Positions 1-8,526 of a DNA stretch of 64,000 nucleotides are shown here, one piece after another. Numbering within the stretch: position 1 is the first letter of the stretch; each line of letters begins with the position of its first letter. Source of the DNA: CAVRJC01 sp963721435 (lineage in GTDB: Bacteria > Actinomycetota > Acidimicrobiia > IMCC26256 > DASPTH01); contig CAVRJC010000012.1 of the NCBI GenBank assembly GCA_963721435.1, positions 744,001 through 808,000 of the forward strand. Reading direction: 5' to 3'. The position numbers were made by a program, and so were the translations under genes. The notes beneath the pieces are model-generated. The model made no database searches. It saw nothing but the letters and a program-made list of their open reading frames with translations, and was not told the DNA's origin.

Positions 1-700
1 CGTGCGCGCAGGATGCGCAGCACGTCGCCCGGGGTGAGCTTGCCGATGCCGACGTCGACCAGCGTGCCGACGATCGAGCGCACCATCTGCCAACAGAACG
101 CAGTGGCACGGATCTCGTAGCGCAGCACGCCTTCACCGCAGTCGATCCAGCGGGAGTCGAGCACGCGGCGCATCGTGGTGGAGCCGGCCGGCCCCGCGCG
201 GCAGAACGACGCGAAGTCGTGCTCGCCGAGGAAGGGGTCGGCGCCCAGCCGCAGCAACGACAGGTCGAGCGGCGTGTGCACCCACCACGTTGTCGCGCGA
301 GGAACGGGTCGGGCGCGTCGCGGTTCACGATCGTGTACCGGTACTCACGCCACTGCGCGGAGTGCCGCGCGTCGAAGTCGCCGTCGACGACCTCCGCGCT
401 GCGTACCACGATCTCGGGGCCGAGCTGCCCGTTGATCGCGCGCGGCAACTGCGCGACGTCGACGCCTTCCGGCGCGACGCAGCTCACGACCTGTCCCCAC
501 GCGTGCACGCCGGCATCGGTACGCCCCGCGCACGTCAGCTCCACCGGCGCGCGCAGCACGCGCGCGAGCGCCTCGTGCAACTCGCCTTCGACCGTGCGTT
601 GATCCCGTTGCGCGGCGAAGCCGTGGAACCCGGTGCCCTCGTATGCGACGACCAGCTTCAAGACCCGCTGCGTTGCCTCCAGCGGGAGCTGTGCGGTCAC
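1..700 (-). pseudogene. truA: tRNA pseudouridine synthase A, frameshifted and cut by window edge
   Basis: TruA converts U38-40 of the tRNA anticodon arm to pseudouridine. The GTG start overlaps the rplQ stop by four bases (GTGA). The first ~137 codons read as a normal TruA N-terminus, with TCAGRTDAGVHAWG and catalytic Asp at about residue 62. Near 285-300 the frame breaks. Family-like residues WWVHTPLDLSLLRLG resume one frame over, as if one base were missing, and continue (HDFASFCRAG, FCWQMVRSIVGTL) to base 1. It is either a real frameshift mutation or an assembly error; neither can be decided here. Position after rpoA-rplQ is the usual one in actinomycetes. The C-terminus lies outside the window. 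Confidence 0.85.
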
Positions 701-1047
701 ACCAATTCGATGCGCGCCATGGGCGCGTTGTCACCGGGGCGCGGGCCGAGCTTGAGGATGCGGGTGTACCCACCGTTGCGGTCCGTGTAGCGAGGCCCGA
801 TCTCGGCGAAGAGCTTGTGGGTGACGTTCTGATCGTGGATCTTCGCGATCACCTGACGGCGCTGGTGCACGCCGCCCTTCTTCGCCTTGGTGATGAGGCT
901 CTCGGCGTACGGCCGGAGCATCTTCGCCTTCGGCAGCGTGGTCTCGATCGCGCCGGCCTCGAAGAGGTGGGCGGCGAGGTTCGCCATGATGAGACGCTGG
1001 TGCGCAGGGTCGCGCCCGAAACGGGCACCCTTCTTGGGCGTCGGCAT
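697..1047 (-). CDS. rplQ: 50S ribosomal protein L17
   Basis: 116 residues, the short bacterial form of L17, which sits near the peptide exit tunnel. It opens MPTPKKGARFGRDPAHQR and carries the conserved core LAAHLFEAGAIETTLPKAK, matching the family over its length. It starts 3 bases after the rpoA stop and its own stop overlaps the truA GTG, so rpoA, rplQ and truA should be translated in a coupled way. No extension or anomaly is seen. Confidence 0.97.
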   Translation of the reverse strand: MPTPKKGARFGRDPAHQRLIMANLAAHLFEAGAIETTLPKAKMLRPYAESLITKAKKGGVHQRRQVIAKIHDQNVTHKLFAEIGPRYTDRNGGYTRILKLGPRPGDNAPMARIELV

Positions 1048-1050
1048 CGC

Positions 1051-1983
1051 TTACTCCTTGACCCGGAGCGACAGACCGCGCTCGTCGAGCTTCTGCAGGA
1101 CCTCCTCGAGCGACTTCGAACCGAAGTTCGTGATCGCCAGGAGGTCGTCTTCGGTCTTCTGCACGAGCTGGCCGATGGTGTCGACCCGAGCCCGCTTGAG
1201 GCAGTTGCGCGGCCGCTCCGACAGCTCGAGCTCTTCGATCGCGAGCTCGAGGTCGGGCGATGCGGTCGACGGCGCGACCTCGCCGAGCTCGAGCCCACGC
1301 GGCTCGTCGCTCAGGTCGGCGACCAGCGCCACGAGGTTGCGCAGCGTGTCACCCGCCGACGACAGCGCGTCACGCGGCGAGATCGAACCGTCGGTCTCGA
1401 TCTCGAGGGTGAGCTTGTCGTAGTTGGTGGCCTGCTCGACGCGGGTCGGCTCCACCGTGAACGCGACGCGGCGCACGGGCGAGAAGATTGCGTCGACCGG
1501 GATCACACCGATCGTCGACGTGCGCTTGTTGCGCTCCGCCGAGAGGTAGCCGCGTCCCTGCTCGACCGTGAGGTCGATGGCGAGGCGGCCCTTGGCGTTG
1601 ACCGTCGCGATGTGCAGCTCGGGGTTGAGCACCTCGACGTCGGCGGTGGTCTGGATGTCGGCGGCAGTGACATCGCCGGGGCCGCGCTTGTCGAGACGAA
1701 GGGTGATGGCCTCCTCGGCCGAGCAGCGCAGTACGAGGTCCTTGATGTTGAGGATGAGGTCGGTGACGTCTTCCTTCACACCGGGGATCACGTCGAACTC
1801 GTGGAGCGCTTCGTCGAAGCGCACCTGCGTGACCGCGGCGCCCGGGATCGACGAGAGCAGGGTGCGCCGCAGGCTGTTGCCGAGCGTGTGGCCGAAGCCG
1901 GGCTCGAGCGGGCCGACGGTGAACTGCTGCAGGTTGCCTTCGGGCTCGCCCGCTTCAACTTGGGGACGTTGGATGATGAGCAT
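1051..1983 (-). CDS. rpoA: RNA polymerase alpha subunit
   Basis: 310 residues, a normal alpha length. The N-terminal assembly domain contains the dimerisation motif GFGHTLGNSLRRTLLSSIPG (about residues 28-47). A flexible linker leads to the C-terminal domain (from about residue 235: LELSERPRNCLKRARV, then TNFGSKSLEEV), which binds UP elements and activators. It lies between rpsD and rplQ, the standard end of the spc/alpha operon. Alpha nucleates assembly of the beta and beta-prime subunits encoded at 27.7-35.4 kb here. Confidence 0.98.
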   Translation of the reverse strand: MLIIQRPQVEAGEPEGNLQQFTVGPLEPGFGHTLGNSLRRTLLSSIPGAAVTQVRFDEALHEFDVIPGVKEDVTDLILNIKDLVLRCSAEEAITLRLDKRGPGDVTAADIQTTADVEVLNPELHIATVNAKGRLAIDLTVEQGRGYLSAERNKRTSTIGVIPVDAIFSPVRRVAFTVEPTRVEQATNYDKLTLEIETDGSISPRDALSSAGDTLRNLVALVADLSDEPRGLELGEVAPSTASPDLELAIEELELSERPRNCLKRARVDTIGQLVQKTEDDLLAITNFGSKSLEEVLQKLDERGLSLRVKE

Positions 1984-2028
1984 GGTGTACGCCTCTGCAT
2001 CGGGCCGCCGGGACGGCCGTCGGGGGAG

Positions 2029-2652
2029 TTACTTGGAGTAGAGCTCGACGATGAGCTGCTCGCGCACGGGAATGTCGATCTGCTCCCGCAGCGGTAGCTC
2101 GCGCACCGTGGCCTTGTGGCTGGACGCCTCGACCTCGAGCCACATCGGCACCGCGCGGTCGATCGTGTCGAGGTTGTGGCGGATGACGATCATCTTCTGC
2201 GCCTTGGCGCCGAGCTCGATGACGTCACCCTTCTTCACCATGTACGACGGGATCGTCACGCGCTTGCCGTTGACGTTCACGTGCCCGTGACGCACGAGCT
2301 GACGCGCCTGGTTGCGGCTGGCCGAGAAGCCGGCACGGAACACCACGTTGTCGAGGCGCTGCTCGAGCATGCGAAGGAGGTTCTCGCCGGTGATGCCCTT
2401 CTCCCGCGCCGCGAGCGCGTAGAGGTTGCGGAACTGCTTCTCGAGCATGCCGTAGATGCGGCGGCACTTCTGCTTCTCACGGAGCTGGAGCAGGTACTCG
2501 CTGTCGCGGATGCGACCACGGCCGTGCTGGCCGGGCGGGTACGGCTTGCGCTCCACCGGGCACTTCATGGTGTCGCACTTCGCACCCTTGAGGAACAGCT
2601 TCATCCGCTCGCGACGGCAGAGCCGGCAGACAGGACCCGTGTAGCGCGCCAT
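2029..2652 (-). CDS. rpsD: 30S ribosomal protein S4, zinc-binding form
   Basis: 207 residues. S4 nucleates 30S assembly by binding the 5' domain of 16S rRNA. The N-terminus has four cysteines (CRLC, then C and C in GAKCDTMKC), the C+ zinc form common in actinomycetes. The S4 RNA-binding domain follows (LDNVVFRAGFSASRNQARQL, RHGHVNVNGKRV). It is transcribed with rpsK upstream and rpoA downstream, with a 69-base spacer to rpsK and 45 bases to rpoA. In many bacteria S4 represses this operon; no such leader is evident here. Confidence 0.97.
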   Translation of the reverse strand: MARYTGPVCRLCRRERMKLFLKGAKCDTMKCPVERKPYPPGQHGRGRIRDSEYLLQLREKQKCRRIYGMLEKQFRNLYALAAREKGITGENLLRMLEQRLDNVVFRAGFSASRNQARQLVRHGHVNVNGKRVTIPSYMVKKGDVIELGAKAQKMIVIRHNLDTIDRAVPMWLEVEASSHKATVRELPLREQIDIPVREQLIVELYSK

Positions 2653-2721
2653 TGCTTCAGACCCTCCGTCGCTTGGATGAGCAACGGGTGCGACAACCGT
2701 TGTGACGTGCCTTCGACATCC

Positions 2722-3120
2722 TCAGACCCTCCGTCGCTTCGGCGGGCGACAACCGTTGTGGGGGATCGGGGTGACGTCCTTGATGCCGACGACCTCGATA
2801 CCGGTGTTCTGGATGGTGCGGATCGCGGTCTCACGACCGGAGCCCGGGCCCTTGACGACGCAGTCGACCTTGCGCACGCCGTGCTCCATCGCGCGTCGCG
2901 CCGCGGTCTCCGCCGCGAGCTGCGCCGCGAACGGCGTGGACTTTCGCGACCCCTTGAACCCGACGTTGCCCGCCGAGGCCCACGCGATCACGTTGCCCTG
3001 CTGATCCGAGATGGTGATGATCGTGTTGTTGAACGACGACTTGATGTGCGCGATCCCGTACGCGACGTTCTTGCGTTCACGCCGCTTCGGGCGTCGACCG
3101 CCTGCTGCCGGTTTTGCCAT
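2722..3120 (-). CDS. rpsK: 30S ribosomal protein S11
   Basis: 132 residues, usual length. S11 forms part of the platform of the small subunit and contacts mRNA near the E site. Motifs seen are a basic N-terminus (RRPKRRERKNV), AHIKSSFNNTIITISD, the G-rich turn GPGSGRETAIRTI and the C-terminal IKDVTPIPHNGCRPPKRRRV. The 21-base gap to rpsM and the gene order rpsM-rpsK-rpsD are canonical. Nothing unusual. Confidence 0.97.
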   Translation of the reverse strand: MAKPAAGGRRPKRRERKNVAYGIAHIKSSFNNTIITISDQQGNVIAWASAGNVGFKGSRKSTPFAAQLAAETAARRAMEHGVRKVDCVVKGPGSGRETAIRTIQNTGIEVVGIKDVTPIPHNGCRPPKRRRV

Positions 3121-3141
3121 GTGTGCTGACTCGCTCCCTGA

Positions 3142-3519
3142 TTACTTCCGGGCCTTCTTGCGGCCGGCGACGGTCTTCTTCGGGCCCTTGCGGGTACGTG
3201 CGTTGGTACGGGTGCGCTGCCCGTGCACCGGGAGGCCGCGGCGGTGACGCAGGCCCTCGTAGCTCCCGATCTCGACCTTGCGCTTGATGTTGGCGGCGAT
3301 CTCACGACGGAGGTCACCTTCGACCTTGAGGTTCGCGTCGACGTAGCCACGCAGTTGCGCGACCTCCTCGTCGGTGAGGTCACGCACGCGTGTGTTCGGC
3401 GAGATGTTCACGCCGTCGCAGATCTGACGCGACGTCGTGCGACCCACACCGAAGATGTAGGTCAACGAGATCTCGAGGCGCTTCTCGCGCGGGATGTCGA
3501 CACCGGAGATACGAGCCAC
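3142..3519 (-). CDS. rpsM: 30S ribosomal protein S13
   Basis: 125 residues. S13 lies in the head of the 30S subunit, bridges to the 50S subunit and touches P-site tRNA through its basic tail. It starts MARISGVDIPREKRLEISLT, has the helix-two-turn-helix core, the signature YEGLRHRRGLPVHGQRTRTN, and ends in a Lys/Arg-rich tail (KGPKKTVAGRKKARK). It follows rpmJ by nine bases. Ordinary member of the family. Confidence 0.97.
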   Translation of the reverse strand: MARISGVDIPREKRLEISLTYIFGVGRTTSRQICDGVNISPNTRVRDLTDEEVAQLRGYVDANLKVEGDLRREIAANIKRKVEIGSYEGLRHRRGLPVHGQRTRTNARTRKGPKKTVAGRKKARK

Positions 3520-3528
3520 GTTGCTCCC

Positions 3529-3642
3529 TTAGCCCTGGCGCTGCTTGTGGCGCGGGTTCTGGCAGATGACCCGGACCGCGCCGTGGCGGCGGATCACCTT
3601 GCACTTCTCACACATCTTCTTCACCGAAGGACGGACCTTCAT
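3529..3642 (-). CDS. rpmJ: 50S ribosomal protein L36, zinc-binding form
   Basis: 37 residues, starting at ATG 3642 (MKVRPSVKKMCEKCKVI). The open frame runs further upstream, but this start gives the exact family length. Zinc ligands Cys11, Cys14, Cys27 and His32 are all present, so this is the zinc-containing L36 paralogue. L36 is a small, late-assembling protein that stabilises 23S rRNA junctions. It sits between infA and rpsM as in most bacteria. Confidence 0.95.
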   Translation of the reverse strand: MKVRPSVKKMCEKCKVIRRHGAVRVICQNPRHKQRQG

Positions 3643-3679
3643 CGTTGCTCTTCCTCGCAGGGCGACGCCGTGCGCTTCT

Positions 3680-3913
3680 CTACTTGTAGCGGTAGGTGAT
3701 CCGGCCGCGGCTGAGGTCGTAGGGGGTGAGCTCGACCTGCACACGGTCACCAGGGAGGATCCTGATGTAGTGCATCCTCATCTTGCCCGAGATGTGCGCG
3801 AGCACCTTGTGCCCGTTCTCGAGCTCGACGCGAAACATGGCGTTCGGGAGCGGTTCGACCACTGTTCCCTCGACCAGGATCGTGTCGTCTTTGGGCTTCG
3901 TCAGAACCAACAC
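3680..3913 (-). CDS. infA: translation initiation factor IF-1
   Basis: IF-1 binds the A site of the 30S subunit during initiation and is an S1/OB-fold protein. Conserved segments are GTVVEPLPNAMFRVELENGH, LAHISGKMRMHYIRILPGDR and DLSRGRITYRYK. The predicted start is GTG 3913, giving 77 residues. The N-terminus (VLVLTKPKDDTI) differs from the usual MAKKDD-type start, so the exact start is uncertain by a few codons. A sigma-A-like promoter lies upstream, so infA heads the rpmJ-rpsM-rpsK-rpsD-rpoA-rplQ unit. Confidence 0.95.
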   Translation of the reverse strand: MLVLTKPKDDTILVEGTVVEPLPNAMFRVELENGHKVLAHISGKMRMHYIRILPGDRVQVELTPYDLSRGRITYRYK

Positions 3914-3969
3914 CTACTTCGTATTCCGCGCGCGAAAAAACGCGCAAACCCACCGGGAGCCGACCGACA

Positions 3970-3999
3970 AGATTACACCAGCGCTCTCAGGAGTGGCAA
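3970..3999 (-). promoter_or_regulatory. predicted housekeeping promoter of the infA-rpmJ-rpsM-rpsK-rpsD-rpoA operon
   Basis: On the minus strand a -35 element TTGCCA (3994-3999) and a -10 element TAATCT (3970-3975) are separated by 18 bases. This is a good match to actinobacterial sigma-A promoters. The leader to infA is about 50 bases and contains a short GCGCG hairpin with an all-T loop (about 3930-3945). The promoter separates infA from the amidohydrolase gene upstream. Confidence 0.55.
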
Positions 4000-4037
4000 T
4001 CGGACATTTCGCGCGTTGTGCAGGATCGGCGACGGGG

Positions 4038-5741
4038 TCAGGTGCGGCTCAGGACGGTGGCGGGGCGGGCGCCGGTGAGGTCGCCGGCCACCTGAGTGAG
4101 CTCCCCCGAGGCGAGGGTGTAGCGGTACCCACCGGGCGGGCGGCGGAAGCGGCCGCCTCCCGCGGGCAGGTCGTCGACGAACACCTCGGGCTTCCAAGCC
4201 AGCTCGTCGAGCGCGAACACCGTGATGTCGGCGACGTTGCCGGGCGTGATCACGCCCCGGCCGCCGAACCCGAACAGCTCCGCTTGGCGACCCGTGAGCT
4301 GCCGGACCGCGTGCTCGAGCGTCATGTCGGCGCGGTCCCGCACGTGGCGTGTGAGCAGCAGCGTGCTGTCGCCCGACGCGCAGAACATCTGGAGGTGTGC
4401 GCCCGCGTCGCTCGCGCCGACGAGTGCAGCCGGATGGGTGAGGTGGCCCGCGACGCCCGCGGCGTCGTCGTTCCCGATCACCACCACCACGCCCGCCGCG
4501 CAGTCGTTGGCGAGCATGAAGTCGGCGAAGACGTCGGAGAGATGGACGCCGGGGCGCGTCGCCGCGAGCTCGGCCAGCGTCTTGCCCACCCAGTGCTGGT
4601 CCTCGGGCCGGGTCACCGAGATGAACCGCACCTTGTCGGGCCGGTGCACCGGGAAGATGCTCCCCTGCGTCGCGTCCCACTCCGTGCGCGCGGTCGCCCG
4701 CCACTCGGGATCCTCGAGCATCGTGCGTTTCGCCGGAGCGTCGGAGTGCACGAACCGGTGCCACGTGGTCGCGAGCGGCATGAACGCCATGCTGCTCGCC
4801 CAGTTGACCTGCGCGTCGAGCGTGCGCGGCGACACCTGCGGATGGATCGACACGCCCACGGCCTGCAGCTCGGCGGCGCGATCGAGGATGCGCATCCCGC
4901 GCTGCGGGCGCTGGTCGTCGAAGATCACCGCGTTCCACGTGCTCGTGATCCGGCGCGGGCCGGTGAGCGCGGCGATGTGCTCGATCTCATCCTTGGCCGA
5001 CGGGCTGTAGAGGTTGGGGATGAACTCGACGAACCCGCCATGATCACTCAGCACGTCGAAGAGGGCGCCGAGCTCGTCATCGTCGGCGAGTCGTGACGGC
5101 ACGGGACGGCTCGCGGCGTCCTCGTCGAAGAACGACGTCGACATTCCGAACGCCCCGGCGCGCATCGCGTCGTCGAGCAACGCGGCGATCCGCGCTCGCT
5201 CATCGACGGTCGCGGCGCGCTCCCACGCGGCGTCGCCCATCACGCACAGCCGCAGCGGCGTGTGACCGACAAGGCACGCGACGTTCACGCCGAGGCCGCC
5301 GCGCCCCGTCGCGTCGCGGTACTCCGCGTAGCTCTCCCATCCCCACGGCACGTCGTCGAGGAACGCGGGCAACGGGATGTCCTCGATGTAGCTGAACACC
5401 GAGCTCAGGCCGTCCTGCAGCTCGGCGCGCATGGGCGCGAGCGACAGGGAGCAGTTCCCGATGAGCACCGACGTGACACCGTGCTGCGGCATCGGGTCAC
5501 AGAACGGGTCCCAGAACAACGACGGGTCGAAGTGGGTGTGGTTGTCGATGAACCCCGGCGTCACCACTGCGCCGCCGGCGTCGAGCTCGGTGTCACCGTC
5601 GACGGCGAGCGACGGCCCCACCTCGGCGATCATGCCGTCGCGCACCCGCACGTCGGCGACGACCGGCGCCGCGCCCGTGCCGTCGACCACTGTCCCGCCC
5701 CGGACGATCACGCCCACGGCGCACCTCGACGAGGCGGTCAC
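4038..5741 (-). CDS. N-acyl-D-amino-acid deacylase-like amidohydrolase
   Basis: 567 residues of the amidohydrolase superfamily, D-aminoacylase/dihydroorotase-like branch. Zinc-site motifs visible are HTHFDPS near residue 65, the D-aminoacylase GNC cysteine (LIGNCSLSLAP), several histidines mid-protein (LVGHTPLRL, VSIHPQVS) and the catalytic-Asp segment GASDAGAHLQM. A C-terminal beta-sandwich follows (GVITPGNVADITVF). It should hydrolyse an N-acyl or related amide/cyclic amide; the substrate cannot be read from sequence. The GTG start at 5741 overlaps the map stop (GTGA); GTG 5717 or 5711 are alternatives. It is an odd guest between map and infA. Confidence 0.85.
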   Translation of the reverse strand: MTASSRCAVGVIVRGGTVVDGTGAAPVVADVRVRDGMIAEVGPSLAVDGDTELDAGGAVVTPGFIDNHTHFDPSLFWDPFCDPMPQHGVTSVLIGNCSLSLAPMRAELQDGLSSVFSYIEDIPLPAFLDDVPWGWESYAEYRDATGRGGLGVNVACLVGHTPLRLCVMGDAAWERAATVDERARIAALLDDAMRAGAFGMSTSFFDEDAASRPVPSRLADDDELGALFDVLSDHGGFVEFIPNLYSPSAKDEIEHIAALTGPRRITSTWNAVIFDDQRPQRGMRILDRAAELQAVGVSIHPQVSPRTLDAQVNWASSMAFMPLATTWHRFVHSDAPAKRTMLEDPEWRATARTEWDATQGSIFPVHRPDKVRFISVTRPEDQHWVGKTLAELAATRPGVHLSDVFADFMLANDCAAGVVVVIGNDDAAGVAGHLTHPAALVGASDAGAHLQMFCASGDSTLLLTRHVRDRADMTLEHAVRQLTGRQAELFGFGGRGVITPGNVADITVFALDELAWKPEVFVDDLPAGGGRFRRPPGGYRYTLASGELTQVAGDLTGARPATVLSRT

Positions 5742-6487
5742 GGGAGGGTGAGGACTTCGGGGCCGTGCTCGGTCACGGCGATGGTGTGCTCGAAGTGGGC
5801 GGAGCGCTTGCCGTCGCGGGTGATCACGGTCCAGCCGTCGTCGAGCGTGCGGGTCTCGGCGGTGCCGACGTTCACCATCGGCTCGATCGCGAGCACGTGC
5901 CCGACCTTCAGCTTCATGCCCCGTCCCGCGGGGCCGTAGTTGGGCACTTGCGGGTCTTCGTGCATCGCGGTGCCGATCCCGTGGCCGACGTACTCGCGCA
6001 CGACGCTGAAGCCGGCCGACTCCGCGATCCCCTCGACCGCGGCGCCGATGTCGCCGAGCCGGCGACCCTCCACCACTTCGTCGATCGCCGACTCGAGCGA
6101 CCGGTGGGTGACCTCGAGCAGCCGCGCGGACTCGGCGTCGATCTCCCCCACGCCCACGGTGACCGCGGCGTCGGCGTGCCAGCCCTCGATGATCGCCCCG
6201 CAGTCGATGGAGATGATGTCGCCCTCGTCGAGCACGACGGTGTCGCTCGGGATGCCGTGCACGATCACGTCGTTGGGCGACGTGCACACGACCGCGGGGA
6301 ACCCGTGGTAGCCGAGGAAGTTGGAACGGGCGCCGCGGTGTTCGATCACGTCACGCGCGGCGCGGTCGAGATCGGCGGTCGTCGCGCCCGGCACCGCCGC
6401 GCGCACGCAGACCTCGTGCATCTCCGCCACCACTTTTCCGGCGCGCCGCATGAGCGCGATCTGCTCCCGGGACTTGCGCGCGATCAC
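5738..6487 (-). CDS. map: type I methionine aminopeptidase
   Basis: 249 residues. It removes the initiator methionine from nascent proteins. The start GTG 6487 overlaps the adk stop (GTGA), which fits the family start IARKSREQIALM. Metal ligands are visible as IDCGAIIEGWHADAAVT (two Asp), GHGIGTAMHEDPQVPNY (His), AIEPMVN (Glu) and HFEHTIAVTE (Glu). The substrate His is in NDVIVHGIPSD. Length fits a type Ia enzyme without an N-terminal zinc-finger extension. It sits in the standard secY-adk-map order. Confidence 0.96.
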   Translation of the reverse strand: MIARKSREQIALMRRAGKVVAEMHEVCVRAAVPGATTADLDRAARDVIEHRGARSNFLGYHGFPAVVCTSPNDVIVHGIPSDTVVLDEGDIISIDCGAIIEGWHADAAVTVGVGEIDAESARLLEVTHRSLESAIDEVVEGRRLGDIGAAVEGIAESAGFSVVREYVGHGIGTAMHEDPQVPNYGPAGRGMKLKVGHVLAIEPMVNVGTAETRTLDDGWTVITRDGKRSAHFEHTIAVTEHGPEVLTLP

Positions 6488-7158
6488 CGCGACTCGGAGG
6501 CGAAGTGCTCGTCGATCTCCGTGACGATGCGCTTGAAAACTTCGTCGCCGTTCCCCACACCGTCGACCACGACCAGCTTGCCGAGGCCCTTGTAGAAGTC
6601 GACGATCGGGACCGTCTGCTGGTCGTAGAGCTCGAGGCGACGGCCGACGGCTTCTTCGGTGTCGTCGGCGCGCTGGACGACCGCGCCGCCGCACTTGTCG
6701 CACGTCCAGTCCACCTTCGGGGGAAGGTTCACGTGGTAGGTGGTGCCGCAGTTCTCGCACACGCGTCGCCCGGCGATGCGGTCGAGCACGACATCGGTGG
6801 GGACGTCGACGTCGATCACGAGGTCGAGCGGTCGGCCGTCGAGCACGCGCTCGAGCGCCTCGGCCTGCACCAGCGTGCGGGGGAAGCCGTCGAGCACGTA
6901 GCCGTCGTCGAGTGGACCGCCCACCGCGAAGCGGTCTTCGACCACGCGGATCACGATCTCGTCGGGTACCAGCTCGCCGCGGTCGAGGAAGCCCTCGACC
7001 TCGTGCCCGACCGCAGACCCGGCGGCGACGGCCGCGCGGAAGAGGTCACCGGTGGAGAGATGAACGACGCCGTAGTGGTCGGACAGGCGCGTGGCTTGAG
7101 TGCCCTTGCCGGCTCCCTGCTTGCCGAGCAGCACGAGACGGGGGCCTGAGACGCTCAT
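6484..7158 (-). CDS. adk: adenylate kinase, zinc-lid form
   Basis: 224 residues. It interconverts ATP + AMP and 2 ADP. The P-loop is GKQGAGKGTQATRL, the AMP-binding segment is STGDLFRAAV, and DGFPRTLVQAE follows. The LID is the long type with four cysteines (CENCGTTYH and WTCDKCGG), which bind a structural zinc. It is coupled to map downstream by a 4-base overlap and starts 3 bases after the secY stop. Confidence 0.96.
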   Translation of the reverse strand: MSVSGPRLVLLGKQGAGKGTQATRLSDHYGVVHLSTGDLFRAAVAAGSAVGHEVEGFLDRGELVPDEIVIRVVEDRFAVGGPLDDGYVLDGFPRTLVQAEALERVLDGRPLDLVIDVDVPTDVVLDRIAGRRVCENCGTTYHVNLPPKVDWTCDKCGGAVVQRADDTEEAVGRRLELYDQQTVPIVDFYKGLGKLVVVDGVGNGDEVFKRIVTEIDEHFASESR

Positions 7159-7161
7159 ACC

Positions 7162-8469
7162 TCAGGCCAGGAAGCCTTCGTAGTTGCGCATCATCAGCTG
7201 GCTGTCGATCTGCTTCATGGTCTCGAGCGCGACACCCACTGTGATCAGCAACGCGGTGCCCCCGAACGGGAACTGCTTGATGTCCCAGAACGCGAACACG
7301 AGGAGCGGCGTGACCGCGATGACCGCGAGGAACAACGAGCCGGGCAACGTGATCCGGTTGAGCACCTTCGCGAGATAGCGCTCGGTGGGTGGCCCCGGCC
7401 GGATGCCGGGAATGAACCCACCCTGCTTGCGGATGATGTCGGCCTGTTGCACGGGGTTGAACGCGATCGCGGTGTAGAAGTACGAGAAGAAGATGATCAG
7501 CAACGTGTAGAAGCTGATGTACCACCAACCGTGGCTGTTCACCAGGTTGTCGTTGATCCAGTTCTGCACGCCGATCGCGCTGCTCCCGAGCGCCGACGCG
7601 ATCAACGCGGGGAACGCGAGGATCGAGCTCGCGAAGATCACCGGGATCACACCCGACTGGTTGACCTTCAGCGGGATGTAGGTGCTCTGCCCGCCGTACA
7701 TGCGGCGGCCCACCACACGTTTCGCGAATTGCACAGGGATGCGGCGCTGCCCCGATTCCACGAACACGATGCCGACGATCATCGCCAGGCCGATGAGCAG
7801 GATGGTGAAGAACTGGAACTTCGTGCCTTCCGACCAGATCGCCGCACCCTGCGCGGGGAGACGCGACACGACCGACGCGAAGATGAGGATCGACATGCCG
7901 TTGCCGATGCCGCGCTGGGTGATGAGCTCGGCGAGCCACATGACGACGGCGGTACCGGCCGTCCACGTGAGCACGATGAGCGCGGCCTTCCCGGCGTCGA
8001 AGCCCGGGATCATGTCCTGGCCCTGGAAGCCCGCGAACCCGAGCAGTCCGCCCTTGCCCTCGTGCAGTGCGAAGACGAAGCCGGTGCTCTGGATGATGGC
8101 GAGGCCGATGGTGACGTAGCGGGTCCACTGCGTGATCTTCTTCTGCCCGACCTGGCCCTCGTTCTGCCACTGCTCGAGCTTCGGGATCACCACGCCCAGC
8201 AACTGCATGATGATCGACGCCGTGATGTACGGCATGATCCCGAGGAAGAAGATCGCGACGTTGGTGATCGCGCCGCCGGAGAAGAGGTCGAGCAGGCCGA
8301 CGACACCACCGGCGTCGGCGTTGTTCTGCAGCTCTTTGATGGCGCCGAAGTTCACGTACGGGACCGGCAGGTGCGCGCCGATCCGGTAGAACGCGATGAT
8401 CAAGATCGTGAAGAGGATCTTGTTCCGTAGGTCGGGCACCCGGAACATGTTCCGCAGGCGGGACAGCAT
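7162..8469 (-). CDS. secY: SecY preprotein translocase channel subunit
   Basis: 435 residues with about ten hydrophobic membrane helices. SecY forms the protein-conducting channel with SecE (encoded at 40.6 kb) and SecG. Conserved features are the plug/TM2 area (LGIMPYITASIIMQLLGVVI), cytosolic loops with GQRRIPVQFAKR and GGFIPGIRPGPPTERYL, and a C-terminal MRNYEGFLA. It follows rplO with a 57-base spacer, the canonical spc-operon position. Confidence 0.97.
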   Translation of the reverse strand: MLSRLRNMFRVPDLRNKILFTILIIAFYRIGAHLPVPYVNFGAIKELQNNADAGGVVGLLDLFSGGAITNVAIFFLGIMPYITASIIMQLLGVVIPKLEQWQNEGQVGQKKITQWTRYVTIGLAIIQSTGFVFALHEGKGGLLGFAGFQGQDMIPGFDAGKAALIVLTWTAGTAVVMWLAELITQRGIGNGMSILIFASVVSRLPAQGAAIWSEGTKFQFFTILLIGLAMIVGIVFVESGQRRIPVQFAKRVVGRRMYGGQSTYIPLKVNQSGVIPVIFASSILAFPALIASALGSSAIGVQNWINDNLVNSHGWWYISFYTLLIIFFSYFYTAIAFNPVQQADIIRKQGGFIPGIRPGPPTERYLAKVLNRITLPGSLFLAVIAVTPLLVFAFWDIKQFPFGGTALLITVGVALETMKQIDSQLMMRNYEGFLA

Positions 8470-8526
8470 GGCGGGGTGCGACCTCCTTCCGGGCTTTTCC
8501 GCGTTTGGCGAGAGGAGTTGCGAAGC

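Noticed and set aside
4038..6287. A 749-residue frame for the amidohydrolase extending through map
   Set aside because: The upstream part overlaps map in another frame and is Arg-rich nonsense; the enzyme begins near 5741.
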